Positions 23,971 through 31,107 of a stretch of 34,046 nt of DNA are shown here, piece after piece. The notes below the pieces were generated by a model that was given only the letters and a program-made list of their open reading frames with translations, was not told the DNA's origin and did not search any database. A program made the position numbers and the translations under genes. Source of the DNA: Prevotella sp. CAG:732 (GTDB lineage Bacteria; Bacteroidota; Bacteroidia; Bacteroidales; Bacteroidaceae); the NCBI GenBank assembly GCA_000436035.1, contig FR893259.1:1-34046 (forward strand). The letters run 5' to 3'. The number at the start of each line of letters is the position of its first letter. The first letter of the stretch is position 1.

Positions 23971-25347
23971 TTACTTTAATGTATATACTACAGAACTCAA
24001 GTTGCCGAAGATAGGCGTCAAGAGTGAGGTAACTGCCGACATGGCGGCATTACTGCTCACCGACTTGCCCAAGTTGATGACCATCGCCAATTTCTGTCCC
24101 ACGATTTCCTTTCTAATTTCAGCTGGCAATGGATGATTGGACTCCTTCACGGCATAAGTGGCAAGGAGTTCGTCACTTCCACTATAGAACTGTGAGTCAT
24201 CGGTCACACCGAAATAGAAAGAAGTTTTTCCATCCGTATAATAATAGGCGTTCTTGCCCCAATCGGCTATAGAACTTCCCTTCGGACATGATTCTTTCCA
24301 ATAGCCAACATCAGCAAGCCACTTAGAATGAGCGAGTTGAGCCGCCATCGTCATCTTCAAGTTGGAATCAGAGAAGGAAGGCATCACAATCGTCATATCT
24401 CCATCCACACTTCTGATGATATTATCCATATCTACCGCTGCATTGATACCGAGCAAGAGCTGTTGAATACCTTTGTTGCTCTGCATCATCGGCAAGAACT
24501 GTGTGCCATTGACATTCATGAAGATACCTGCCATGGCATCATCAGGCATCGACATCACATACTTGCCCTTGATAGGACGATAGTTTTGATTGGCTTTCTC
24601 CAAGGAAGCATTGACTTCCGAATTGAAAGAGAAGGTCTTGCCCTTGATACGAAGCAAGCCATTATTGATGTTCATTTCAGCTGCAATGACAATTTGAGAG
24701 GCATCCGTTCCCTTAGGAGCACCCAAGGTGAAAGGAGCGATAAACTTCTCTGGCAGAGCCTGTGCCTGCGCCACCATTGCCATCGGAGAAGTGATGGAGT
24801 CAAGCGAGTCAAATAAACGGGAACTTTGAATACCTTGTTCCTCATCTGCCTTCAGATACTTCACCATCTGTCTTTGCAACTCCAACTGAGCGTCGGCGAC
24901 AACAGGGCCCATCACCAAGAGAGACTCGTCTGAGAATCCAATCAACCAGTTGTCTTTCAAGACACTGAAATGAAAGCCCTTGCGCTCAGATACAGGTTGG
25001 CAAACTTTCTGTTCTTTCGCCAATTGGGAAAGCCAGTTCTCCAAATCATCCTCGCTAGAGACCTTGGCACAAAGTCCCAAAGTTCCATCGGCAGTCTCGA
25101 AAAGATACAATTTCTCGGTGGCATCGATACCGCAATCAGCGACATCATCCACATGAAGCAGGGATTTCAAGACGGAAGCCTTGTCGGAAAGATGATTCCT
25201 TTCTGCCATTTTCTGCATATCAATGGAAATGAGCGCTGTACTGCTTTTTGGTATCGCATTGATATAATCAGAACCTGAGCAAGAACTCAAAAGCATGGCA
25301 AAAGCTGCCATGCAAAACATAAATACTCTAAATACTATCTTTTTCAT
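23971..25347 (-). CDS. DUF4836 family lipoprotein
   Basis: A 458-residue protein with a lipoprotein signal peptide: hydrophobic stretch FMFCMAAFAMLL, then lipobox LSSC with Cys23. The mature start, SGSDYINAIPKSSTALISIDMQKMAE, and the overall layout fit DUF4836, found almost only in Bacteroidota, with no known function. It should sit in the outer or inner membrane facing the periplasm. It is 11 bases downstream of rsmE and 18 bases upstream of the ABC ATPase gene. The conserved-looking packing suggests that it is the envelope partner or substrate-side component of the ABC pair; this is inference from gene order only. Confidence 0.88.
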   Translation of the reverse strand: MKKIVFRVFMFCMAAFAMLLSSCSGSDYINAIPKSSTALISIDMQKMAERNHLSDKASVLKSLLHVDDVADCGIDATEKLYLFETADGTLGLCAKVSSEDDLENWLSQLAKEQKVCQPVSERKGFHFSVLKDNWLIGFSDESLLVMGPVVADAQLELQRQMVKYLKADEEQGIQSSRLFDSLDSITSPMAMVAQAQALPEKFIAPFTLGAPKGTDASQIVIAAEMNINNGLLRIKGKTFSFNSEVNASLEKANQNYRPIKGKYVMSMPDDAMAGIFMNVNGTQFLPMMQSNKGIQQLLLGINAAVDMDNIIRSVDGDMTIVMPSFSDSNLKMTMAAQLAHSKWLADVGYWKESCPKGSSIADWGKNAYYYTDGKTSFYFGVTDDSQFYSGSDELLATYAVKESNHPLPAEIRKEIVGQKLAMVINLGKSVSSNAAMSAVTSLLTPIFGNLSSVVYTLK

Positions 25348-25358
25348 AAACCATACTA

Positions 25359-26084
25359 CTATATACGTCGTGTCAAATTCGCCATAGCCACAGACATCAA
25401 ACCTGCAGTCTCGGTACGCAATCGACTGGTACCCAGACTAGCAGACTCATATCCATTGGCTATTGCCAACTTCACTTCATCCACGGAGAAGTCTCCCTCT
25501 GGACCTACGAGAACCGTCACGTCAGCATCCTCGCCATAAGGCTTCTGCAACTCCGTCATCAAATCGACCTTCTCAAATTCCTCATAACAATGGCAGATAA
25601 ACTTGCGCCCCTTACGAGGTTGAGCTATAAATTCCTTGAAAGAAACCATTTGGTTGACGATAGGTTTCCAAGCCTTGTGACTCTGTTTGACGGCAGAAAT
25701 CACAATCTTGTCGAGTCTCACCGTCCGCATAGTTTTACGTTCAGAAAACTTGCAGTTGAGAAAAGAGAGTTCGTCGAAGCCAATCTCCGTCGCCTTCTCC
25801 GCCATCCATTCGATACGATCCATCACCTTGGTAGGTGCAATAGCCAAATGCACGTGTCCATGCCACGCTGGTTGCTGTGGCAAGACCTCCTTAACCTCAT
25901 AGAGGCAACGCTTGGTAGCAGCCAAGGTAACTTCAGCACGATAGAAGTTGCCCACGCCATCCATCAAGTTGATTTCATCACCACTCTTGATACGCAAGAC
26001 TCTCAAGGCATGCAAAGCTTCCTCGGTAGGCATCTCGTTCTCCTGTCCAGCATTGGGAACGTAAAAAAATCTAGTCTCTTTCAT
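25359..26084 (-). CDS. rsmE: 16S rRNA (uracil1498-N3)-methyltransferase
   Basis: A 241-residue SPOUT-class methyltransferase that modifies U1498 of 16S rRNA in the decoding region. The N-terminal PUA-like domain includes EEALHALRVLRIKSGDEINLMDGVGNFY (about residues 22-49). The catalytic knot has VLVGPEGDFSVDEV, SLGTSRLRTETAGL and a C-terminal SVAMANL, which are the SAM-binding family signatures. It lies 47 bases after the bifunctional-nuclease gene and 11 bases before DUF4836. Confidence 0.96.
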   Translation of the reverse strand: MKETRFFYVPNAGQENEMPTEEALHALRVLRIKSGDEINLMDGVGNFYRAEVTLAATKRCLYEVKEVLPQQPAWHGHVHLAIAPTKVMDRIEWMAEKATEIGFDELSFLNCKFSERKTMRTVRLDKIVISAVKQSHKAWKPIVNQMVSFKEFIAQPRKGRKFICHCYEEFEKVDLMTELQKPYGEDADVTVLVGPEGDFSVDEVKLAIANGYESASLGTSRLRTETAGLMSVAMANLTRRI

Positions 26085-26131
26085 GTCATGTTTGCATTAA
26101 GATAAACACTTTTGGAAATAGAGGTACAATT

Positions 26132-26677
26132 CTATTTGGTATGACGCTTATTCAATTCATCACGCAAGTTGGATGCCATCTCATAATTTTCAGTCTCGAT
26201 GGCTTTCTCCAAAGAAGTCTTGAGCAATTCCTCACTCAATACGGACAATGGCAAGCCCACTCTCGACTCTCCCATCTTGAAAGGTACCGACTGACGCAAC
26301 ATCAAGTCCATCGTAGCATAGATTGGCACATCAGACACGATAGAGAAAAGGATACCATCGCTACAACGAATAGGATAATGCTCATCAGATACAGAATCAT
26401 AAATCTCTGTCTTATACTCACCGTTTTCGACATCGTTGATTCGTACTTCCAACTCAGAGAAAGGGTGACTGTGAAGGATGTTAGCCATCACCTGAGGATA
26501 TAGCTTAGCCGTCTCAGGCTTTTTCATCATGTGCATTTGAATGATTTTGCGCATCTCCACATCACATGTCACAATCAGTTGGCGTTCCTGTCGCTCGTCC
26601 AAAAGTCCTAACAATGCGACATCATCTACACCCACAATCTCAGATATACCGAATAACTTCAATTTTACCTTTTCCAT
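26132..26677 (-). CDS. bifunctional nuclease (BFN/DUF151) domain with C-terminal UVR motif
   Basis: A 181-residue cytoplasmic protein. Residues about 1-130 fit the bifunctional nuclease family (DUF151), with ELEVRINDVENGEYKTEIY followed by the Asp/Ser-rich DSVSDEHYPIRCSDGILFS. The last 40 residues (LLKTSLEKAIETENYEMASNLRDELNKR) match the UvrB/UvrC interaction motif. Plant members have DNase and RNase activity; the bacterial role is unclear. An AGGAG-like sequence lies eight bases upstream of the ATG, unusual for this phylum. No clean promoter is seen; TATATTTA at about 26694-26701 is a poor match, so read-through from the nucleoside transporter gene is possible. Confidence 0.9.
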   Translation of the reverse strand: MEKVKLKLFGISEIVGVDDVALLGLLDERQERQLIVTCDVEMRKIIQMHMMKKPETAKLYPQVMANILHSHPFSELEVRINDVENGEYKTEIYDSVSDEHYPIRCSDGILFSIVSDVPIYATMDLMLRQSVPFKMGESRVGLPLSVLSEELLKTSLEKAIETENYEMASNLRDELNKRHTK

Positions 26678-26720
26678 CTCTATTTCTCCTATAAATATAC
26701 TGATTCATTTATACCATAAC

Positions 26721-26769
26721 ATGCCGCTTAGCTACCGACATCCCTTCGGTGTCGTTGGCTGAGCGGCAT
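26721..26769. terminator. long hairpin between the nucleoside transporter and BFN genes
   Basis: ATGCCGCT (26721-26728) pairs with AGCGGCAT (26762-26769), and the stem continues inward with mismatches to CCGACA/TGTCG around a TTCGG-containing loop. No T run follows in either direction, so it may be a pause or processing site in the minus-strand transcript rather than a full terminator. Confidence 0.6.
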
Positions 26770-26793
26770 ATCGATTATTGTCTATTTTCTAAC

Positions 26794-28089
26794 TCAATTC
26801 TTCTTTGGCTTGAAAAGCAAGGCAAACAAGATGGCAACCACCAAGGCATAGCCAGCAAATATCAACCAGCAGCTCGTCCAGTCACCCATCAAGTAACCAT
26901 CTGCATTAAATTGGCAATAGTGATTGATGACCTCACCAGCCAACAAGGTACCGACCGTTGCGCCCAAGCCATTGGTCATCAGCATGAACAAGCCTTGAGC
27001 CGAAGCCCTGATCTTGGCATCACACTTTTGGTCAACAAACAAGCCTCCCGAAACATTGAAGAAATCGAATGCCACGCCATATACGATGCAAGAAAGTACA
27101 AACAGGATGACACCAGGGAAGGCTGGATTACCCAAGCCAAAGAATCCAAATCTTAAAACCCAAGCCAACATGGCGATAATCATCACAATCTTGATACCGT
27201 AACGCTTCAAGAAGAAAGGAATCAAGAGAATGCAGAGAGCCTCAGCCACCTGTGAGATAGATACCAACAAGGTTGCGTTGTTGGCAGCAAATGTATCCAC
27301 CATCGCTGGATCGCCCTTGAAACTCGTGATGAAAGGTGTGGCATAACCATTGGTTACCTGCAAAGACATACCCAAGAGACAAGAGAAGATGAAGAACATC
27401 GCCATCTCCTTGGTCTTGAACAACTTGAAGGCATCCAAGCCCCATACCTCAGACAAAGTTTGGTTCTCTTTCTTGATAATCTTGCACTGAGGCAAGCTGA
27501 AACAATACAAGAAGAGCACAAAACTCATCAAGCCAGACACCAAGAACTGGAAATGGGTGTATTGGAACTTATGGACGTTCTCACTCAACAAGAAAGAGAA
27601 CGAACCGTTATCCCAAGTAGCACAGTTGACAATCCACATCATAATGATGAATCCCACTGTACCAAAAACACGAATCGGTGGGAAATCCTTGACGGTATCC
27701 AATCCATGGTCTTTCAAAATGGTAAAGGCCGTAGTATTGGACAGTGCCAAAGTAGGCATATAGAATGCCACGCTAAAGGTATAGATAGCCATGAACAAGG
27801 TCTCATTAGGATGAGCAGACATCTCTCCCAATGCGAAGAGACCACACATGGAAACACCTGCCAAAAGATGACAGAAGCCCAAGAGACGTTGCGGCTGTAC
27901 CCACTTGTCAGCAACAATACCTATCAATGTAGGCATGAAGATGGAGACAATGCCTTGAATGGCATAAAACCACGCTATCTCGGCTCCCATTCCGGCTTTG
28001 CCAAGATAATTTCCCATAGATGTCAGATAAGCTCCCCATACTGCGAATTCCAGGAAGTTCATCACTGCTAGACGTACCTTTAGATTCAT
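26794..28089 (-). CDS. nucleoside:proton symporter, MFS (NupG/XapB type)
   Basis: A 431-residue inner-membrane protein with 12 predicted membrane helices. It opens with RLAVMNFLEFAVWGAYLTSMGNYL, the typical start of the nucleoside:H+ symporter family. GIVSIFMPTLIGIVADKWV is the loop between helices 2 and 3 as in other MFS proteins, and FPPIRVFGTVGFIIMMW is a further family signature. It would import nucleosides by proton symport. A private promoter lies at 28116-28148. A long hairpin separates it from the next minus-strand gene. Confidence 0.93.
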   Translation of the reverse strand: MNLKVRLAVMNFLEFAVWGAYLTSMGNYLGKAGMGAEIAWFYAIQGIVSIFMPTLIGIVADKWVQPQRLLGFCHLLAGVSMCGLFALGEMSAHPNETLFMAIYTFSVAFYMPTLALSNTTAFTILKDHGLDTVKDFPPIRVFGTVGFIIMMWIVNCATWDNGSFSFLLSENVHKFQYTHFQFLVSGLMSFVLFLYCFSLPQCKIIKKENQTLSEVWGLDAFKLFKTKEMAMFFIFSCLLGMSLQVTNGYATPFITSFKGDPAMVDTFAANNATLLVSISQVAEALCILLIPFFLKRYGIKIVMIIAMLAWVLRFGFFGLGNPAFPGVILFVLSCIVYGVAFDFFNVSGGLFVDQKCDAKIRASAQGLFMLMTNGLGATVGTLLAGEVINHYCQFNADGYLMGDWTSCWLIFAGYALVVAILFALLFKPKKN

Positions 28090-28115
28090 GTTGTTATTTT
28101 TACCATTATTTTCTG

Positions 28116-28148
28116 CAAAGATACTGAATATTCTTGAAATAAGGCAAG
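28116..28148 (-). promoter_or_regulatory. promoter of the nucleoside transporter gene
   Basis: On the minus strand TATCTTTG (28123-28116) is preceded by 21 bases and CTTG (28148-28145), one mismatch to the -33 TTTG. The leader to the ATG at 28089 is about 20 bases. Confidence 0.65.
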
Positions 28149-28172
28149 AAATGTAAACTTTCTGCTCCTTAG

Positions 28173-28206
28173 TTTGCCAATATTTAACAAAATATGTGTA
28201 ATTTTG
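28173..28206 (+). promoter_or_regulatory. promoter of the chromate transporter pair
   Basis: TTTG at 28173-28176 and TAATTTTG at 28199-28206 are 22 bases apart, slightly long. The -7 box covers an in-frame ATG at 28194, so translation must start later, at 28233. Confidence 0.65.
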
Positions 28207-28232
28207 CAGCCAAATTTAAATTTATAAAAGAG

Positions 28233-28772
28233 ATGCTACTGAAATTTTTCTTAACTTGCAACAAGATTGGTGCCTTCACGTTAGGTGGAGGCTATGCGAT
28301 GATTCCTATCATGGAAAGGGACTTCGTGGATAAGAACCATTGGATGGAAAAGCAAGAATTTATGGACATCATGGTCGTGGCACAGACGACACCGGGTATC
28401 TTTGCCATCGATATGGCAAGTCACATCGGATATAAACTGAAAGGTGTCTGGGGAGGCATCGTGGGAGCAGTAGGCATAGCTCTTCCTTCCATCATCGCCA
28501 TCCTCATCATTGCCATGTTCTTCCAACAATTCAAGGACAACTACTGGGTAGCCAAGTTCTTCACGGGCGTTCGTCCTGCCGTGGTAGCACTGATTGCAGC
28601 TCCTTGCTTCAAGATGGCAAAGACTGCCAACATCAATCGCTACAATATTTGGATTCCCATAGTTTGCTGTGGTTTGATTGCCTTGCTAGGCATCTCCCCT
28701 ATCTACATCATCATTGCCGCCGGCGTATTGGGATGGCTCTACGGCAAGTATGTCAAGAAAGAGGTAGAATAA
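28233..28772 (+). CDS. chromate transporter family protein, first half
   Basis: From the ATG at 28233 the protein has 179 residues with about six membrane segments. The CHR family hallmark GGGYAMIPIMERDFV (about residues 15-29) and PGIFAIDMASHIGYKLKGVWGG are visible. This is the half-size form that works as a pair with a homologous partner, here the gene at 28833. The family exports chromate in well-studied bacteria, but in gut anaerobes the real substrate is unproven. The earlier ATG at 28194 lies inside the promoter and is rejected. Confidence 0.93.
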   Translation: MLLKFFLTCNKIGAFTLGGGYAMIPIMERDFVDKNHWMEKQEFMDIMVVAQTTPGIFAIDMASHIGYKLKGVWGGIVGAVGIALPSIIAILIIAMFFQQFKDNYWVAKFFTGVRPAVVALIAAPCFKMAKTANINRYNIWIPIVCCGLIALLGISPIYIIIAAGVLGWLYGKYVKKEVE

Positions 28773-28793
28773 AAAAGAGATAAAAACAAGCCC

Positions 28794-28826
28794 AATTAAA
28801 AATTATAAATTGTTAATTATAGATTA
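28794..28826 (+). repeat. AT-rich leader element before the second chromate transporter gene
   Basis: AATTATAAATTGTTAATTAT lies in the 60-base gap and ends about six bases before the ATG at 28833, in the same orientation as the other blocks. Confidence 0.7.
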
Positions 28827-28832
28827 AACTCA

Positions 28833-29402
28833 ATGCTATTCCTAAAGTTATTTCTCATATTCACAAAGATAGGAACATTCAACTTTGGTGGCGGTTATGC
28901 CATGCTATCCCTCATTCACAATGAGACAGTAGTCAAGAACCACTGGTTGACCAATGCCGAGTTTACCGACATCGTGGCGATTAGCCAATCGACTCCTGGT
29001 CCTATCGGCATCAACTGTGCCACCTATGTAGGCTACACATCTGTGCTCCATGCTGGTTATCCTGAGTGGGCAGCATGCCTTGGCTCCATCTTGGCATCCT
29101 TCTCTATCATCTGGTTGCCTTTCATCATCATGATTCTCATCAGCCGTTATCTCATCACACATAAGGACTCCAAGATTGTGAAGGACATATTTACAGGTCT
29201 TCGTCCTGCCATCATCGGTTTGATAGCAGCCGCAGCGATATTGTTGATGAATAAGGAGAACTTTGGTTCATGGCAAGAGGATCCAACCATGTTTTGCATC
29301 AGCATAGCGTTGTTTGCATTTGCCTTCTATTTTACAAGATTCAAGAAGACAAATCCGATACTCATCATGCTGATTTGTGGTATCGTAGGCCTGTTGCTAT
29401 AG
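28833..29402 (+). CDS. chromate transporter family protein, second half
   Basis: A 189-residue membrane protein homologous to the preceding gene. It carries GGGYAMLSLIHNETV and STPGPIGINCATYVGYTS, the second-half version of the CHR motif, and GLRPAIIGLIAAAAILL. Such pairs are thought to insert with opposite orientation and act as a heterodimer. A terminator-like hairpin follows at 29418-29444. Confidence 0.93.
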   Translation: MLFLKLFLIFTKIGTFNFGGGYAMLSLIHNETVVKNHWLTNAEFTDIVAISQSTPGPIGINCATYVGYTSVLHAGYPEWAACLGSILASFSIIWLPFIIMILISRYLITHKDSKIVKDIFTGLRPAIIGLIAAAAILLMNKENFGSWQEDPTMFCISIALFAFAFYFTRFKKTNPILIMLICGIVGLLL

Positions 29403-29417
29403 GCACAAAAAAAAAAT

Positions 29418-29446
29418 TGATTGTCTCACGACAACCAATCTTTTAT
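29418..29446 (+). terminator. intrinsic terminator after the chromate transporter pair
   Basis: A short hairpin (GATTGTC with GACAACCAATC, one bulge) is followed by TTTTATT. It is preceded by a run of A, so it may work in both directions. Confidence 0.65.
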
Positions 29447-29467
29447 TAACCTTAATAATCTAATACC

Positions 29468-29491
29468 ATGAAAAACACGATGCAAAAGTAG
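29468..29491 (+). other. orphan seven-codon frame, probable relic of a lost gene start
   Basis: An ATG followed by Lys-Asn-Thr-Met-Gln-Lys and a stop, preceded by TTAACCTTAATAATCTAATA, an A/T-rich leader of the kind seen before Bacteroidota genes. It overlaps an 11-bp perfect inverted repeat (29480-29490 with 29513-29523), each arm of which contains TACTTTTG, a -7 box, pointing outward. No gene follows on the plus strand. Confidence 0.35.
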
Positions 29492-29539
29492 TAATAATTC
29501 TGTAAACTACAATACTTTTGCATAAAAAACGTATTGTTT

Positions 29540-30931
29540 TTATGTTTCCTTAAACTTTCTTCCATCCCATTTAAACTTCCTTTGCATTAAAAGTGCAAGC
29601 ATTTGCGCTTTTTCCTCTTTTCCGAGAAGAGGCAAAGAGAGCTGAGAAACAAGCTCATTTCCGTCCTCAGACCATGTCAAGTGAAACATTTTGGGTTCTA
29701 TCATCGCTTGCAACTCGTGGTATCTCTCCAGACTCATCGTATCAGGCTTGGCTTGCATGTAAAGAGAGACATCAGAAAGGTTGGATGGCAGCAAGCTCGT
29801 TCCTTCCAACTCCTTCCATTCCTGGTCGTAGAACTTCAGTTCACTCTCCTTTTCAGGGGCTGAGAAGGTTCTGACGATACAGAGTAAAGAATCGCCAGAA
29901 GTTTGAGGCAAAAGCCTCATCTCATACAAAGAAGACGGACTGGTTGTCAGTTTAAGATAATCTGACGTCACGGAATCCAACTGGCAAGATTCTCCCAAGA
30001 GATTATCAACCTCTGCCTTCACACCCAAATTCTTCAAGTCCAAGAACTCGATACGCTGACTTTTGTTGACCATCGGCATCAAGGAATCAGGCATCGAAAC
30101 CCAAAGTTCATTCAATGACTTCGCACTCATATTAGTGGCAAAAGTCAAGAGCATCAGCAGAAGCAACACATTCTTTCCGCAACTCTCCTTCAGCATATTC
30201 CACAAGAACAATGTATTTCCGATGATGTATCTTCTCCACATACGCTTAGGTTCTTTCATCAAACGATAGAGCCACTCCAAACCATGCTGCTGCCACCATT
30301 CTGGCGCACGCTCCACTGTACCGGCAAAGAAGTCGAACACTGCACCGATTGTTCCGACATGACAATGGATATTGAGTTGATTCCAATGAGAATAGGTCCA
30401 CTTCTCCTGCTTTGGTGCCGTCATGCCAATCCAGAGCAAATCAGGATTGGCTTTATGGATTGCCTCGATGATGGCATGGTTATCCTCATCCGAGAATTCC
30501 GGTTTATAAGGAGGAGAATAAGTTTTCACGTTGAGATGAGGATAAACCTCAGCCGCCTTCTTCACGATGAGATCGAGCACCTTCTGCGAACTGCCCATAA
30601 ACATCACCGTTTTCTTGCCAGCTCCATTATCTTGTTCCATATCCTTGGCACTCTCTTTCTCCAATTTGTTCATCTCGAAAGTAAAGAGATCCCAGCCAGC
30701 GATACGTTCCTTCGGTTGACTCTTGGCATGAATCCACTTACATGCCTTCACGACACTCACCCCATCCGGAATCAAGACATCACCACATGACAAAGCCTCG
30801 GCAAAGAGGGCATCCTTGCGAGCTGTATTATAAGAATGGGCATTGATGGTGTTGATGAGCAACTTACCCTCTTTCAGCGAAGCCAGTTCAGACTTGCTGC
30901 CCAGAATATTCAAAGTTTTTAATCGAAACAT
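29540..30931 (-). CDS. WecG/TagA/CpsF glycosyltransferase fused to a DUF3256 domain
   Basis: A 463-residue protein in two parts. Residues about 1-248 form a GT26 glycosyltransferase: NTINAHSYNTARKD, the conserved IPDG with Asp56 (the usual catalytic residue), ERIAGWDLF, LLWIGMTAPKQEKW, and the C-terminal AGTVERAPEWWQQHGLEWLYRLMKEPKRMWRRY. Such enzymes add ManNAc-type sugars to lipid-linked acceptors at the cytoplasmic membrane face. Residues 250-270 (GKNVLLLLMLLTFATNMSA) look like a signal peptide with an SPase-like end. The remainder (SLNELWVSMPDSLMPMV, LYEMRLLPQTSGDSLLCIVRTFSAPEKESELKFYD) fits DUF3256, a Bacteroidota family normally found as an exported stand-alone protein. The frame is open throughout. 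A promoter lies at 31014-31044. Confidence 0.9.
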   Translation of the reverse strand: MFRLKTLNILGSKSELASLKEGKLLINTINAHSYNTARKDALFAEALSCGDVLIPDGVSVVKACKWIHAKSQPKERIAGWDLFTFEMNKLEKESAKDMEQDNGAGKKTVMFMGSSQKVLDLIVKKAAEVYPHLNVKTYSPPYKPEFSDEDNHAIIEAIHKANPDLLWIGMTAPKQEKWTYSHWNQLNIHCHVGTIGAVFDFFAGTVERAPEWWQQHGLEWLYRLMKEPKRMWRRYIIGNTLFLWNMLKESCGKNVLLLLMLLTFATNMSAKSLNELWVSMPDSLMPMVNKSQRIEFLDLKNLGVKAEVDNLLGESCQLDSVTSDYLKLTTSPSSLYEMRLLPQTSGDSLLCIVRTFSAPEKESELKFYDQEWKELEGTSLLPSNLSDVSLYMQAKPDTMSLERYHELQAMIEPKMFHLTWSEDGNELVSQLSLPLLGKEEKAQMLALLMQRKFKWDGRKFKET

Positions 30932-31013
30932 ACCTTAATTACTATGTGAACGAAGGCAAGACGTAGGAGCAAATTCCGCCACTCTAGCTTGCCTCATCCA
31001 ATAAACGATAGTG

Positions 31014-31044
31014 CAAAGTTAGTGAATATTTCCGAGAAAGCAAA
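31014..31044 (-). promoter_or_regulatory. promoter of the glycosyltransferase-DUF3256 gene
   Basis: On the minus strand TTTG (31044-31041), 19 bases, TAACTTTG (31021-31014). The -33 box lies in the T run of the upstream ppdK terminator. The leader is about 75 bases and holds a seven-base inverted repeat (AGGCAAG/CTTGCCT). Confidence 0.75.
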
Positions 31045-31048
31045 AAAA

Positions 31049-31086
31049 AGAGGAGTTTTTTCGCTTTGACACGAAAAAACTCCTCT
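31049..31086 (-). terminator. intrinsic terminator of ppdK
   Basis: A 15-bp perfect stem (31049-31063 with 31072-31086), eight-base loop, followed on the minus strand by CTTTTTTTTG. It lies 20 bases after the ppdK stop. Confidence 0.9.
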
Positions 31087-31107
31087 ACCTTATTCTAATT
31101 TATTCAT

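Noticed and set aside
28194..28232. Longer start for the first chromate transporter gene
   Set aside because: The ATG overlaps the -7 box; the shorter start keeps the whole conserved family N-terminus.
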